Origin: Ottowia testudinis
Lineage (GTDB): Bacteria; Pseudomonadota; Gammaproteobacteria; Burkholderiales; Burkholderiaceae_C
DNA: 64,000 nucleotides
Assembly (NCBI RefSeq): GCF_017498525.1
Contig: NZ_CP071796.1
Location: 868,001 to 932,000 of the forward strand
Direction: 5' to 3'
Notes under the pieces: generated by a model
Database searches by the model: none
What the model was told of the DNA's origin: nothing
Seen by the model: only the letters and a program-made list of their open reading frames with translations
Shown: positions 41,250-51,031 of the stretch, in pieces
Layout: the number at the start of each line of letters is the position of its first letter
Numbering within the stretch: position 1 is the stretch's first letter
Translations under genes and position numbers: made by a program

Positions 41250-41303
41250 GAAAAATGGCGCTGGCGCTTGATGGACAAGCGCGAGCAGCTATTTTTTGTA
41301 TAG
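41250..41303 (-). repeat. Family A palindromic repeat, copy A10
   Basis: TGGCGCTTGATGGACAAGCG then CGAGCAGCTATTTTTTG, between pcp and the next gene. Confidence 0.85.
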
Positions 41304-41355
41304 CGTTCGGGTGCGCCGCCGGGTTCCGCGCTGGCTTGCTGCCAGAATGCCGCGC

Positions 41356-42273
41356 ATGAACACACTGCTCGACGCTGAACACACCGCCGCGCGCCTGCCC
41401 TGGGCGCCGCTGGTCGATGAACTTGAGGCCCTGCTGGGCGACGCTACGGTGCAGGTGCCCCCGCGCACCGTGCTGCCCATGGCGGACGGCGCCTTTCTGT
41501 TCGCCATGCCCGGCTGCGACGCGCGCACCGCCATGACCAAGCTCATCACCTTCACGCCGGCCAACGCGGGTACGTCCAGACCCACGATCCAGGGTGATGT
41601 GACGGTGTTCGACGTCGCCAGCGGCGAGCGGCGGCTGATTCTGGACGGCCCCACGGTCACCGGCCGCCGCACCGCCGCGGTGTCGGCGCTGGCCGCGCGC
41701 TGGCTGGCGCCCAACCTGGCCGGGCCGATGCTCATCGTCGGCGCTGGCGTGCAGGGCTACGCGCACGTCGAGGTGTTCGCCGCCGCGCTGGGCGTGCGGC
41801 AGTTCCGAATCGCCTCGCGCCGCCGTGCCAGCGCCGAGGCGCTGGCGGCGCACGCCCGCGCGCTGGGCCTGCAGGCCGACGTGGTGGAGGACGCCGACGC
41901 CGCGCTCGCCGATTGCCCGCTGGCCGCCACCTGCACGCCGGCCAGCGAGGTGGTGCTGCGCGCGCTGCCGCGCGCCGACGCCTTCATCGCCGCCGTCGGC
42001 GCCTTCACGCCGAAAATGGTCGAGATCGACGCCGGCCTGTGCCGCCACCTGGCCGCCACGGGCCGCGTCGTGGTCGATTCGCGCGACGCCGGGCATGAGG
42101 CCGGTGACCTGCTGCAAGCCGGGCTGGATGTGGCCGCCATGCCGTCGTTGGCCGATGTCGTGCGCGCGCAGTCAAAAGCCCGCGCGGACGGCGGGCCGGT
42201 GCTGTTCAAGAGCTGCGGTTGGGCCGGCTGGGACTTGGCTGCTGCGCGGCTGGCGGTTAAGCCGATGGGCTGA
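41356..42273 (+). CDS. Ornithine cyclodeaminase / pyrroline-2-carboxylate reductase family protein
   Basis: 305-residue protein of the ornithine cyclodeaminase/mu-crystallin family with a Rossmann NAD(P)-binding domain (MLIVGAGVQGYAHVEVFAAALG). N-terminal blocks include VPPRTVLPMADGAFLFAMPG and LITFTPANAGTSRPTIQGDVTVFD. Members of this subgroup often act as delta1-pyrroline-2-carboxylate / delta1-piperideine-2-carboxylate reductases in hydroxyproline or lysine metabolism, so true ornithine cyclodeaminase activity is not assured. The ATG at 41356 is chosen; a longer frame from 41296 overlaps repeat A10. Confidence 0.88.
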   Translation: MNTLLDAEHTAARLPWAPLVDELEALLGDATVQVPPRTVLPMADGAFLFAMPGCDARTAMTKLITFTPANAGTSRPTIQGDVTVFDVASGERRLILDGPTVTGRRTAAVSALAARWLAPNLAGPMLIVGAGVQGYAHVEVFAAALGVRQFRIASRRRASAEALAAHARALGLQADVVEDADAALADCPLAATCTPASEVVLRALPRADAFIAAVGAFTPKMVEIDAGLCRHLAATGRVVVDSRDAGHEAGDLLQAGLDVAAMPSLADVVRAQSKARADGGPVLFKSCGWAGWDLAAARLAVKPMG

Positions 42274-42284
42274 TGCAGGCGGAC

Positions 42285-42599
42285 TCAGTCGGCGATTGCC
42301 ACCATTTCTGCGCCGCCGCGGCTGCTGTAGACCGTGGACGAAGCCTGGGCCGGCGTCGCCTGCTGGGCGAACTGGAATTCGCTGCCCTTGCGCACCTGAG
42401 CCCTGGCCACACTGGCGATGGAGGCCAGCAGCAAGACCACCATGGCCAGCACGCCCACGACCGCCACCAGGCGCTCCGGCGAGATCAGCGTGACCGGCAC
42501 GGCAGCTGCGTCCGAACGGTTCAGGCGCGACGCCAGCGTGTCTGAAGCGCCGGCCGTCAGCGTGTCTTCGAAATCGGTGGTTTGTGGGTTCGTAGCCAT
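42285..42599 (-). CDS. Small single-pass membrane protein, function unknown
   Basis: 104 residues, not recognised. An acidic, Thr-rich N-terminus (MATNPQTTDFEDTLTAGASD), one strong TM helix (LVAVVGVLAMVVLLLASIASVA) and a C-terminal tail with VRKGSEFQFAQQATPAQASS. It lies downstream of dcd on the same strand, 137 bases away. The gene is credible from its composition and clean stop and start, but no homology can be named. Confidence 0.6.
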   Translation of the reverse strand: MATNPQTTDFEDTLTAGASDTLASRLNRSDAAAVPVTLISPERLVAVVGVLAMVVLLLASIASVARAQVRKGSEFQFAQQATPAQASSTVYSSRGGAEMVAIAD

Positions 42600-42736
42600 G
42601 CCGTGGATGCTACGCAGCGCGCTCGCGTGGTGCGTTCGGTATCGAGCCCATCCGTGCGTAGGACAAACTTGAAGCGGCGTGCGCGGCTCCGCTGGCACGC
42701 CGGTCCGACGCGCTGGGGCGCCCGGGGCAGGGCGCC

Positions 42737-43306
42737 TCAGGCCTTCGGCAGCGTCACGCCCACCTGGCCCTGGTACTTGCCGCCACGGTCCTTGTACGAC
42801 ACCTCGCACACCTCGTCGCTCTCGAAGAACAGCACCTGCGCGCAGCCTTCGCCCGCGTAGATTTTGGCCGGCAGCGGCGTGGTGTTGCTGAATTCGAGCG
42901 TCACGTAGCCCTCCCATTCGGGCTCGAAGGGCGTGACGTTGACGATGATGCCGCAGCGCGCGTAAGTGCTTTTGCCCAGGCAGATGGTCAGCACGTTGCG
43001 CGGGATGCGGAAGTACTCCACCGTGCGCGCCAGCGCAAAGCTGTTGGGCGGGATGATGCAGACCGGCGCGTGGATGTCGACAAAGCTCTTCTCGTCGAAG
43101 TTCTTCGGATCGACCACCGTCGAATGGATGTTGGTGAAGACCTTGAATTCGGGCGCGCAGCGAATGTCGTAGCCGTAGCTGCTGGTGCCGTAGCTGACGA
43201 TGCGCTCGCCAGCGGCGTTCTGGCGCACTTGCCCCGGCTCGAACGGCTCGATCATGCCGTGCTGTTCGGCCATGCGGCGGATCCATTTGTCGCTCTTGAT
43301 GCTCAT
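42737..43306 (-). CDS. dcd: dCTP deaminase
   Basis: Deaminates dCTP to dUTP, feeding dTTP synthesis. The 189-residue trimeric enzyme has the family blocks [88 protein letters not shown] (with the catalytic Glu in LEFSNTT) and the C-terminal [16 protein letters not shown]. It is separated from guaD by repeat A11, with both genes on the minus strand. Confidence 0.97.
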   Translation of the reverse strand: MSIKSDKWIRRMAEQHGMIEPFEPGQVRQNAAGERIVSYGTSSYGYDIRCAPEFKVFTNIHSTVVDPKNFDEKSFVDIHAPVCIIPPNSFALARTVEYFRIPRNVLTICLGKSTYARCGIIVNVTPFEPEWEGYVTLEFSNTTPLPAKIYAGEGCAQVLFFESDEVCEVSYKDRGGKYQGQVGVTLPKA

Positions 43307-43320
43307 CTTGCGGTACTCTT

Positions 43321-43371
43321 CTTTTGATAGCTGGTTGCGCTTGTCCCTCAAGCGCCAGAGCCCTATTTTGC
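43321..43371 (+). repeat. Family A palindromic repeat, copy A11
   Basis: GATAGCTGGTTGCGCTTG, spacer, CAAGCGCCAGAGCCC. It occupies the gap between guaD and dcd and touches the guaD stop codon region. Confidence 0.85.
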
Positions 43372-44646
43372 TTGAGAAATCACGGTGCGCTCCACTACCC
43401 GGTCGTCGCCCAGCACGATCAGGGCGAACAGCAGCTCGGCCAGGCTGCCGGCCGCGCGCGTGCGGCGCGCGAGCAGCGGCGTGGCCTCGGGGTTGAGCAC
43501 CACGAAATCCGCTTCGCAGCCCGGCTGCAGGTTGCCGACCACGCCTTCCAGATCGAGCGCGCGCGCCGCGCCCGCCGTGTGCAGCCACCACAGGCGCTCG
43601 GGCGGCAGGCTGACGCCCGGCTTGGTCTGCCCCTCGCGCGCCACGAAGTAGGCCGCGCGCATCGTCACGAAGGGCGAGAAGCTGGTGCCGCCGCCCACGT
43701 CGCTGGCCAGCGCATGAAGAAAGCGCGCGCGTTCGGCGCCGGCAAAGTCGAAGAAGCCGCTGCCCAGGAACAGGTTGCTGGTGGGGCACACCGCCGCCGC
43801 CGTGCCGGTCTCGCGCATCAGGGCGCGGTCGTCGTCGTGAAAGTGGATGCAGTGCGCGTACACGGCGCGGCGGCGCATCAGGCCGTGGTCGGCGTAGATG
43901 GCCAGGTACGAGCGCGAATCGGGGAACAGCGCGCGCGCCCAGGCGATTTCGTCCAGGTTCTCGGCCACGTGCGACTGGATCCACGCGCCGGGAAAGCGCG
44001 CCGCCAGTTCGCCCGCGCCGCGCAGCTGCGCCTCGGTGCTGGAGGGCGCAAAGCGCGGCGTGATGGCGTAGCCCAGGCGGTCCACGCCGTGCCATTTGTT
44101 CAGCAGCGTCTCGCTGTCGATCAGGCTTTGCTCCGTCTCGTCGCGCACGCCGTCGGGCGAGTGGCGGTCTTGCAGCACCTTGCCGGTGATCAGCCGCAGG
44201 CCACGCCGCTGCGCTTCTGAAAACAGCGCATCGACCGACGCTGGGTGCGAGGTGGCAAAGGTGAGCGCCGTGGTCACGCCCTGGCGCATCAGTTCGTCGC
44301 AGAAAAAGCGCGCCACCTCGGCCGCGTGCGCAGGGTCGGCAAACTGCGCCTCGTGCGGAAAAGTGTAGTGCTCCAGCCAGGGCAGCAGCCCTTCGGCCGG
44401 CGCGCCGATGATGTCGGTCTGCGGGTAGTGGATGTGTGTGTCGATGAAGCCCGGCGCGATGATGCGGCCCGGCAAGTGCGTGCATGGCACGTCGGCATGG
44501 CGAGCGCGCAGCGTGGCGTGGTCGCCCGCCGCCAGCACCACGGTGCGGCCATCTGCGCCGGGGCCGGTCACCAGCAGGCCGTCGCGGTCGAACACGGCGT
44601 GGCCGTGCTCGTCGAACCGCAGCAGGGAAGCGCGCCAGGATTGCAT
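43363..44646 (-). CDS. guaD: Guanine deaminase
   Basis: Zinc amidohydrolase converting guanine to xanthine. 427 residues with the metal motifs [33 protein letters not shown] and the Asp in [14 protein letters not shown], plus [10 protein letters not shown] typical of GuaD. It starts at 44646 ([20 protein letters not shown]). It is 37 bases from the divergent AraC-type regulator gene, which may control it. It feeds xanthine to the xanthine dehydrogenase encoded at 57-61 kb. Confidence 0.96.
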   Translation of the reverse strand: MQSWRASLLRFDEHGHAVFDRDGLLVTGPGADGRTVVLAAGDHATLRARHADVPCTHLPGRIIAPGFIDTHIHYPQTDIIGAPAEGLLPWLEHYTFPHEAQFADPAHAAEVARFFCDELMRQGVTTALTFATSHPASVDALFSEAQRRGLRLITGKVLQDRHSPDGVRDETEQSLIDSETLLNKWHGVDRLGYAITPRFAPSSTEAQLRGAGELAARFPGAWIQSHVAENLDEIAWARALFPDSRSYLAIYADHGLMRRRAVYAHCIHFHDDDRALMRETGTAAAVCPTSNLFLGSGFFDFAGAERARFLHALASDVGGGTSFSPFVTMRAAYFVAREGQTKPGVSLPPERLWWLHTAGAARALDLEGVVGNLQPGCEADFVVLNPEATPLLARRTRAAGSLAELLFALIVLGDDRVVERTVISQAK

Positions 44647-44683
44647 GCGCGCATTGTGCCGCGCGGCGCTACCATGGCCGCCC

Positions 44684-45529
44684 ATGTCCGCCGCCGCCCC
44701 GCTTCATCACAGCACCGTGTTGGCCTCGCCCTGGCCCGGCCTGTATGGCACCGTGCTCGACAGCGCGCGCCACTTCGGCCGCCACTGGCACGCCACGTTC
44801 GGCCTGGGCGTGATGGAAGGCGGCGCGCAGCGCTCGGCCAGCGGGCGCGGCCCGGTGGAGGCGCGGGCCGGCGACGTGATCACCACCAACCCCGGCGAGG
44901 TGCACGACGGCCGCCCGATGGGCGACGCAGGCCGCCGCTGGCGCATGGTTTACATCGAGCCGGCGCTGCTGGCCGAGCTGGCGGAGTTGCCGCGCGCACA
45001 AGCGCTGGAGATTGCGCGGCCCGTCATCCAGGACACCGCGCTGCGCCGCGCCACGCTCCTTCTTTTAGAGCGTCTGGCGCAGTGGGGTCGAGCGCCAGCA
45101 GTCGATTTGATGGCAAGACTGGCCTGCGAGGAAGCGCTGACCCACACCACCGCCTTGCTGCTGCGCCGCCATGGCACGCAGCCCCTGCCGCAAGACAGCC
45201 AGGCGCCCGCCGATTTGTCGCGCGCGCGCGCGCGGCTGGCGGACGCTGGCTCCGACGTGCCCACGCTTTCAGAGCTGGCCGCGTCGGCCGGCCTGAGCCG
45301 CTTTCAACTGGTGCGACGCTTCACCCGCGTCTACGGCGTGCCGCCGCACGCCTGGCTGCTGCTGCAGCGTGCCGAACGCGCGCGGGGCCTGATCGGCCGC
45401 GGCCTGCCGCTGGCCGACGCGGCCGCCGCCTGCGGCTTTGCCGACCAGAGCCACATGACGCGCCTGTTCACGCGCCAGTTCGGCTTCACGCCCGGCGCCT
45501 GGCAGCGCGCGGCGCGGCGAGTGCAATAA
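44684..45529 (+). CDS. AraC-family transcriptional regulator
   Basis: 281 residues: an N-terminal cupin-like effector domain (HFGRHWHATFGLGVMEGG, RAGDVITTNPGEVHDGRP) and a C-terminal AraC double helix-turn-helix (LSELAASAGLSRFQLVRRFTRVYGVPPHAWLLLQRAERA and LADAAAACGFADQSHMTRLFTRQFGFTPGAW). Divergent from guaD with only 37 bases between, and followed by an EamA-type exporter gene; either could be its target. The segment 45056-45116 has unusual base use and resembles a reversed family A repeat. Confidence 0.92.
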   Translation: MSAAAPLHHSTVLASPWPGLYGTVLDSARHFGRHWHATFGLGVMEGGAQRSASGRGPVEARAGDVITTNPGEVHDGRPMGDAGRRWRMVYIEPALLAELAELPRAQALEIARPVIQDTALRRATLLLLERLAQWGRAPAVDLMARLACEEALTHTTALLLRRHGTQPLPQDSQAPADLSRARARLADAGSDVPTLSELAASAGLSRFQLVRRFTRVYGVPPHAWLLLQRAERARGLIGRGLPLADAAAACGFADQSHMTRLFTRQFGFTPGAWQRAARRVQ

Positions 45530-45592
45530 CGTTCAAGACGCCGCCGCCCTTCATCGGAACACTCGGGCCTCATTCTTCAACCCGGGGCACCG

Positions 45593-46492
45593 ATGCAAGA
45601 ATCTCTCAAGGGCCAGTGGCTGTGCAGCCTGGCCATGGTGACGGTAGGCAGCACCGTGGTGGCCAGCCGCATCATCGGCCACGACATGGAGCCGTTTCTG
45701 GCCACCGCGCTGCGCCACGCGGCGGCGCTGCCGTTGTTTGTGCTGTTGATGCGGCTCACGCGCGCACGCTGGCCGCGCGTGGGGCGGCGCGATGCGGCTC
45801 TGCTGCTGTTGCAGGCCGCCGCCGGCAGCGTGGGCTACACCGTGCTGCTGATCCAGGGCGTGACCTGGTCGAGCGCGGCGGACGCCGGCGTGGTGGCGGG
45901 CACGCTGCCGGCCATGTCGGCGTTGTTCGCGGCGCTGTTTCTGGGTGAGCGGCCGGGCGCGCGCATGTTCGCGTCGATCGCGCTGGCCACGGCCGGCGTG
46001 ATGGCGGTGGCCTTTTCGCCCGGCGCGGCCAGCGATTCGCCCACGCGGCTGGCGGGTATTGCGCTGGTGCTGGCGGCGATTGCGTGCGAGGCGGTGTTCA
46101 TCCTGGCCAACAAGCGGCTGTCGCAACCCATGCCCGCGCTGCCCCTGTCCACGCTGATGAGTGCGGGCGGCTTGCTGCTGTCATTGCTGCCGGCGTGGTG
46201 GCGCTGGGGTGCTGCGCCCTCCACCTTCAGCACGCCCGCGCTGGCCGGCCTCTTGTACTACGCGTGGGTGCCGACGGTGGGCGGGTTTTTGCTGTGGTAC
46301 GCCGGCAGCCAGCGCACCACCGGCGCCCGCGCCGCCCTGGCCACGGTGTGGCTGCCGGTGTCGGCGCTGCTGTTGTCGGCTGTGGTGCTGCGCGAGCCGA
46401 TTGGCCTGTGGCAGTGGGCGGGCTTGGGGTGCGTGCTGGCGGCGTTGTGGCTGGCGGTGCCGCGGCAGAGGGGCAGCGGCGCGGCAGCTTGA
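45593..46492 (+). CDS. EamA/DMT-family transporter
   Basis: 299-residue inner-membrane protein with about ten hydrophobic segments arranged as two EamA repeats (residues 10-140 and 155-290). Charged ends and the pattern LIQGVTWSSAADAGVVAGTLPAMSALFAALFLGERP followed by RAALATVWLPVSALLLSAVVLREP are typical for drug/metabolite exporters. Substrate cannot be told; the AraC-type gene 63 bases upstream probably regulates it or both neighbours. Confidence 0.92.
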   Translation: MQESLKGQWLCSLAMVTVGSTVVASRIIGHDMEPFLATALRHAAALPLFVLLMRLTRARWPRVGRRDAALLLLQAAAGSVGYTVLLIQGVTWSSAADAGVVAGTLPAMSALFAALFLGERPGARMFASIALATAGVMAVAFSPGAASDSPTRLAGIALVLAAIACEAVFILANKRLSQPMPALPLSTLMSAGGLLLSLLPAWWRWGAAPSTFSTPALAGLLYYAWVPTVGGFLLWYAGSQRTTGARAALATVWLPVSALLLSAVVLREPIGLWQWAGLGCVLAALWLAVPRQRGSGAAA

Positions 46493-46682
46493 ATTGCATG
46501 CCAGGGCATCCACCGCTGCCGGCGCATGATGGGTGAGGGCCGGCAGTCAAAAAAATGCTTCAAGCGCCGGCCACCCCGTGCCGCGCGCTGCTCCTCCATC
46601 CAGATTGGCCTTGATGCGTCAGGGCCGGCCGTTTGCCCCGGTGCTTTTGATTCGATAGCAAGAAATTCAGGCCTGCAAACGA

Positions 46683-46700
46683 TTATGTCGTTTGACATAA
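46683..46700. promoter_or_regulatory. Palindromic operator-like site upstream of the TetR gene
   Basis: TTATGTC GTTT GACATAA, a perfect 7+4+7 inverted repeat, 79 bases upstream of the TetR-type start codon. It overlaps a TTGACA hexamer (46692-46697) that could be a -35 element. Typical position and symmetry for an autoregulated TetR repressor. Confidence 0.6.
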
Positions 46701-46778
46701 CGCCCGGGTCGGTAAGTTGCTATGCTCGCGCCGCTTCGATTTTGAAGTGTCTGCACAGAAGTCTGGTGTGAGTCTCGA

Positions 46779-47336
46779 ATGAGCGGCAATGTTCGTCAGC
46801 GGATGATCGAAGGCGCCACCGAAGTGCTGGCCCGGCGGGGCCTGCATGCCACGGCCTTCTCTGAAGTGCTGTCGTTGACAGGCGCTTCGCGCGGTTCCAT
46901 CTACCACCACTTTCCGGGTGGCAAGGCAGAGCTGATGGAGGCCGTGCTGGACGATGTCGGCACACGCTGCGACGACGCGCTGCGTGCCCTGCGGGGCCGC
47001 CCTGTCGCGGCCGTGGTGGATGCGGCGCTGGAGCTGTGGCGCGCCAAACTGGTCCGCAACGACTGCGAGTCGGGTTGCCCGGTGGCGGCGCTCACCATCG
47101 CCGCCGATTCCGGCCGCATGCTGGACGGCTGCCGGGAGACCTTCAACCAATGGCGCGACACGCTGGCCAGCGCGCTGCAGACCGCCGGATGCGAAGCGCA
47201 GCGCGCCATCGACTTCGCGACGCTGCTGCTGGCCTGTGTGCAGGGCGCCATCGTGCTGTCGCGCGCCGAGGGCCAGCCGACGCCGTTCGACAGCGTGGCC
47301 AGGCAATTGCGCGCGCAGGCGGCCGGACTGGTCTGA
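46779..47336 (+). CDS. TetR-family transcriptional regulator (LmrA/YxaF-like)
   Basis: 185 residues with an N-terminal TetR helix-turn-helix (MIEGATEVLARRGLHATAFSEVLSLTGASRGSIYHHFPGGKAELM) and a C-terminal ligand domain of the LmrA/YxaF type (ESGCPVAALTIAADSGR). The palindrome at 46683 is a candidate operator. The intergenic stretch before it (46493-46682) holds no other recognisable element except a degenerate fragment resembling family A at about 46640. The target genes are unknown; the converging gene downstream is a BMP-family binding protein. Confidence 0.92.
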   Translation: MSGNVRQRMIEGATEVLARRGLHATAFSEVLSLTGASRGSIYHHFPGGKAELMEAVLDDVGTRCDDALRALRGRPVAAVVDAALELWRAKLVRNDCESGCPVAALTIAADSGRMLDGCRETFNQWRDTLASALQTAGCEAQRAIDFATLLLACVQGAIVLSRAEGQPTPFDSVARQLRAQAAGLV

Positions 47337-47372
47337 CCGCCCGCGGCGGGCCGTGCCGCCGACGCGCTCTCG

Positions 47373-48443
47373 TCAGGGCAGTTGGGTCTGCACGCCTTCC
47401 ACCAGCCAGTTCATGCCCAGGATGGCGGCATCGCCCAGATGCTGGCCGCCCGGCAGTTGCTGCCGCCCCGTGTTGTCGGCCAGCGGCCCGGCAAACGGGT
47501 GCAGGCGCCCGGCGCCGATCTCGCGCTGGCGCGCCAGCACCTCGTCCTGCACCGCCTGGGGCACCCTGGGGCCGAAGGCATCGACGCGGATCATGCCCTC
47601 GCGCACGCCGCCCCACAGCTGGGCGCTTTGCCATGTGCTGCTCTGCACGGCCTGGACGCGGCGCGTGTAGTAGTCGCCCCACTGGTGCGTGACGGCGGCG
47701 ATCTGTGCCGTGGGAGCGACCTTGCGCATGTCGGAGTGGTAGGCCACGGCCAGCTTGCCGCGCTCCTCCGCCGCCGCCATGACGGCGCTGGAGCCGGTGT
47801 GAAAGGCCAGCACGTCGGCGCCCTGGTTCATCAGCGTGATCGCGGCCTCGCGCTCGCGCGGCGGGTTGAACCATTCGTTCAGCCAGATCACCTTGACCGT
47901 AGCCTTCGGGTTGACGCTGCGCAGGCCCAGCGTGAAGGCGTTGATGCCCTGCAGCACCTCGGGAATCGGAAAGCCCGCCACGTAACCGGCCACGTTCGAC
48001 TGCGTCATGCGCCCGGCGGCGATGCCCGCCAGATAGCGCCCCTCGTAATAGCGCGCGTTGGCCGTGGCCACGTTGGGCGCCGGCTTGTAGCCCGTGATGG
48101 ACTCGAACTTCACCTGGGGAAAGTCGCGCGCCACCTTCAGCGTCGGCTCCATGTAGCCGAAGCTGGGGGTGAAGATGATCTGGTGGCCCTGCGCCGCCAG
48201 GTCGCGAATCACGCGCTCGGCGTCGGCGCCTTCGGGCACGTTCTCGACGTAGCTGGTCTGCACCTGCGCGCCCAGGGCTTTGTCGACGGCGCGGCGGCCC
48301 TGGTCGTGCTGCTGCGTCCAGCCGGCGTCGGTGAGCGGCGTGACGTAGACCCACGCCGCCTTGACGGGCGCGGGCGATTGCGAGAAGGCGGGGGATGAAA
48401 AACAGCAGGCGGCCACGAGCGTGGCGGCGAGGTTTTTGTACAT
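47373..48443 (-). CDS. BMP-family ABC transporter substrate-binding protein (copy 1)
   Basis: 356-residue periplasmic binding protein of the BMP (basic membrane protein/PnrA-like) family, which in other bacteria binds purine nucleosides. Signal peptide NLAATLVAACCFSSPAFS, no lipobox cysteine at the right place. Core: WVYVTPLTDAGWTQQHDQGRRAV, VIRDLAAQGHQIIFTPSFGYME, YYEGRYLAGIAAGRM, and VIWLNEWFNPPREREAA. It is a diverged paralogue of the protein encoded at 51032 and lies outside the transporter operon proper. Confidence 0.92.
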   Translation of the reverse strand: MYKNLAATLVAACCFSSPAFSQSPAPVKAAWVYVTPLTDAGWTQQHDQGRRAVDKALGAQVQTSYVENVPEGADAERVIRDLAAQGHQIIFTPSFGYMEPTLKVARDFPQVKFESITGYKPAPNVATANARYYEGRYLAGIAAGRMTQSNVAGYVAGFPIPEVLQGINAFTLGLRSVNPKATVKVIWLNEWFNPPREREAAITLMNQGADVLAFHTGSSAVMAAAEERGKLAVAYHSDMRKVAPTAQIAAVTHQWGDYYTRRVQAVQSSTWQSAQLWGGVREGMIRVDAFGPRVPQAVQDEVLARQREIGAGRLHPFAGPLADNTGRQQLPGGQHLGDAAILGMNWLVEGVQTQLP

Positions 48444-48550
48444 GGTGTTCCTCTACATGGCTCCAGTGAACGAAACGCGGCGCCCGGGAGCACGGGTTGC
48501 CGCGGGCGTTATTTTCCCACGCGTGGTGACAACGATCGGGATGCAGGAGA

Positions 48551-48605
48551 AAAACACTGCCGGCGCTTGATGGGCAAGCGCGAGCAGCTATGAAAATATG
48601 AGTAT
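48551..48605 (-). repeat. Family A palindromic repeat, copy A12
   Basis: CGGCGCTTGATGGGCAAGCG then CGAGCAGCTATGAAAATA, between the BMP gene and the adenine-deaminase-type gene. Confidence 0.85.
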
Positions 48606-48610
48606 TCTGG

Positions 48611-49726
<1,116 letters not shown>

Positions 49727-50821
49727 TCAGTGCGGCAGCCCCAACATCAGCTTGGCCAGCGCGTTGCGGCCGGCGTTTTCATCGCGGAACACCGCCACGC
49801 CGTCGGCCGAGCCGATGGCGCCCAGGCTGCGCGTGGCGGCGTTGTAGGGCAGCAGCGCGGGGTTGTTGGTGCGCCAGGCGAGCGAGCCGCCGCTGCGCGT
49901 GTCGACGCTGCCGTTGCGGTGGCGGATGGTGACGGTTTGGGCGTCGGGCTGCTGCACCTGGTCGCGCTGCACCGCCAGCGGCTTTTGCACGGCCTGGAAG
50001 GGCGGCGTGGGCTTGTAGGGCGGCGTGTAGGTCTCGCTGCGGCCGGTTTGCCAGCCCGAGCTGCCCAGCCCGAACAGATCGAACACGCCGCTCAGCATGC
50101 CGGTGGCCAGGTACAGGCCGAGCGCCTGGCTGAACTCCTGCGTGAACTCGTAGGACTTCTGGGCACCTGGCTTGGTGATGTCGAAGTCCTTTTGATCCGC
50201 CAGCTTGCCGGTGGCGGCGTTGATCCAGCCCTCGCCGTTGGGGTTCTCGCGCACCACGAAGCCGTCCGGCGTGGCCCAGTCCAGGGCCTGGCCGCCGCGG
50301 TCGGCATATTCCACCTTCAGATCGCCCAGCTCGTTCTGGCTCAGGCCCGTGATTTTCATCGCGTGGTCGCCGCGCGTCACGGTGACCTCGCTGGAGAGGT
50401 ATTCGTTGGGGTTGTTCTTGAAGGGCTCGGTGCCGATGGTGATCTTGGTGCCGTCTTCCAGCTGAAAGGTGGTGGTGCCCCAGAAGTTGGCATCGGTCTT
50501 GCCGTCCTTGTTCCAGTCGATGTGCGGGTCGCCCCAGATGTTGGTGACCTCGCCGTTTTGCTTGTTGATGATCTTGATTTGCGAGTTCTTCTCGTCCATC
50601 TGCAGCTCGTACTTGCCCAGATCGACCTTGGCCGTGCCGTTGCCGGGGTTGCTGACTTTCCATTGCGCATCGGACTTGGCGCAGAAGCAGCCCTTTTTGT
50701 CGATGGTGCCCAGCTCGTAACGGTTGGCATGTGGCAGCTTGGGGCCGCGTGGGGGGGCATCGCCAATGCGCGCGATGCCGACGGCGGCGATGGCGACGAA
50801 GCCGGTGGTGGGTGAAAACAT
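49727..50821 (-). CDS. DUF1521 protein with GDPHID self-cleavage motif
   Basis: 364 residues. Residues about 60-200 form a DUF1521 domain: IWGDPHIDWNKDGKTDANFWGTTTFQLEDGTKITIGTEP. The GDPHID at residues 97-102 matches the GD'PHVD site cut in the metal-ion-inducible autocleavage domain described for the rhizobial effector NopE1; residues DWNKDGKTD look like a calcium-binding loop. The C-terminal 55 residues (SLAWRTNNPALLPY, AVFRDENAGRNALAKLML) resemble the NNPGN-type domain seen in phage and secreted proteins. No clear signal peptide beyond a short hydrophobic start. Role here unknown; the start at 50821 is chosen over 50920 because the latter part is not protein-like. Confidence 0.82.
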   Translation of the reverse strand: MFSPTTGFVAIAAVGIARIGDAPPRGPKLPHANRYELGTIDKKGCFCAKSDAQWKVSNPGNGTAKVDLGKYELQMDEKNSQIKIINKQNGEVTNIWGDPHIDWNKDGKTDANFWGTTTFQLEDGTKITIGTEPFKNNPNEYLSSEVTVTRGDHAMKITGLSQNELGDLKVEYADRGGQALDWATPDGFVVRENPNGEGWINAATGKLADQKDFDITKPGAQKSYEFTQEFSQALGLYLATGMLSGVFDLFGLGSSGWQTGRSETYTPPYKPTPPFQAVQKPLAVQRDQVQQPDAQTVTIRHRNGSVDTRSGGSLAWRTNNPALLPYNAATRSLGAIGSADGVAVFRDENAGRNALAKLMLGLPH

Positions 50822-50923
50822 GGTGAAGGGCCTCCGAGGGTGGGGTGGGTTGGATCGCCGTGGCCTGCAAAGCACCGCCGGCTTGACCCGGAGTAGACAC
50901 GCGCCGACGCGGCCAAACAAGCT

Positions 50924-50959
50924 GTTACCGATCCCATCGGGAATGACCCCATCGGTAAC
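50924..50959. promoter_or_regulatory. Inverted repeat upstream of the DUF1521 gene
   Basis: GTTACCGAT (50924-50932) and ATCGGTAAC (50951-50959) are perfect inverted copies, each beside CCCATCGG-like sequence. About 100 bases ahead of the DUF1521 start; possible operator. Nothing else recognised in this intergenic region apart from the terminator at 50984. Confidence 0.35.
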
Positions 50960-50983
50960 GTTCCTAGCCCGGATCGGGCAAAA

Positions 50984-51009
50984 AAAACCGCGGCCAATGC
51001 CGCGGTTTT
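50984..51009 (-). terminator. Terminator of the BMP gene
   Basis: AAAACCGCGGC (50984-50994) pairs with GCCGCGGTTTT (50999-51009) around CAAT, with an A-run (T-run on the minus strand) on the outer side, just after the BMP stop codon. Confidence 0.9.
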
Positions 51010-51031
51010 CTTTGCACCGAGCGCGGGCGCC

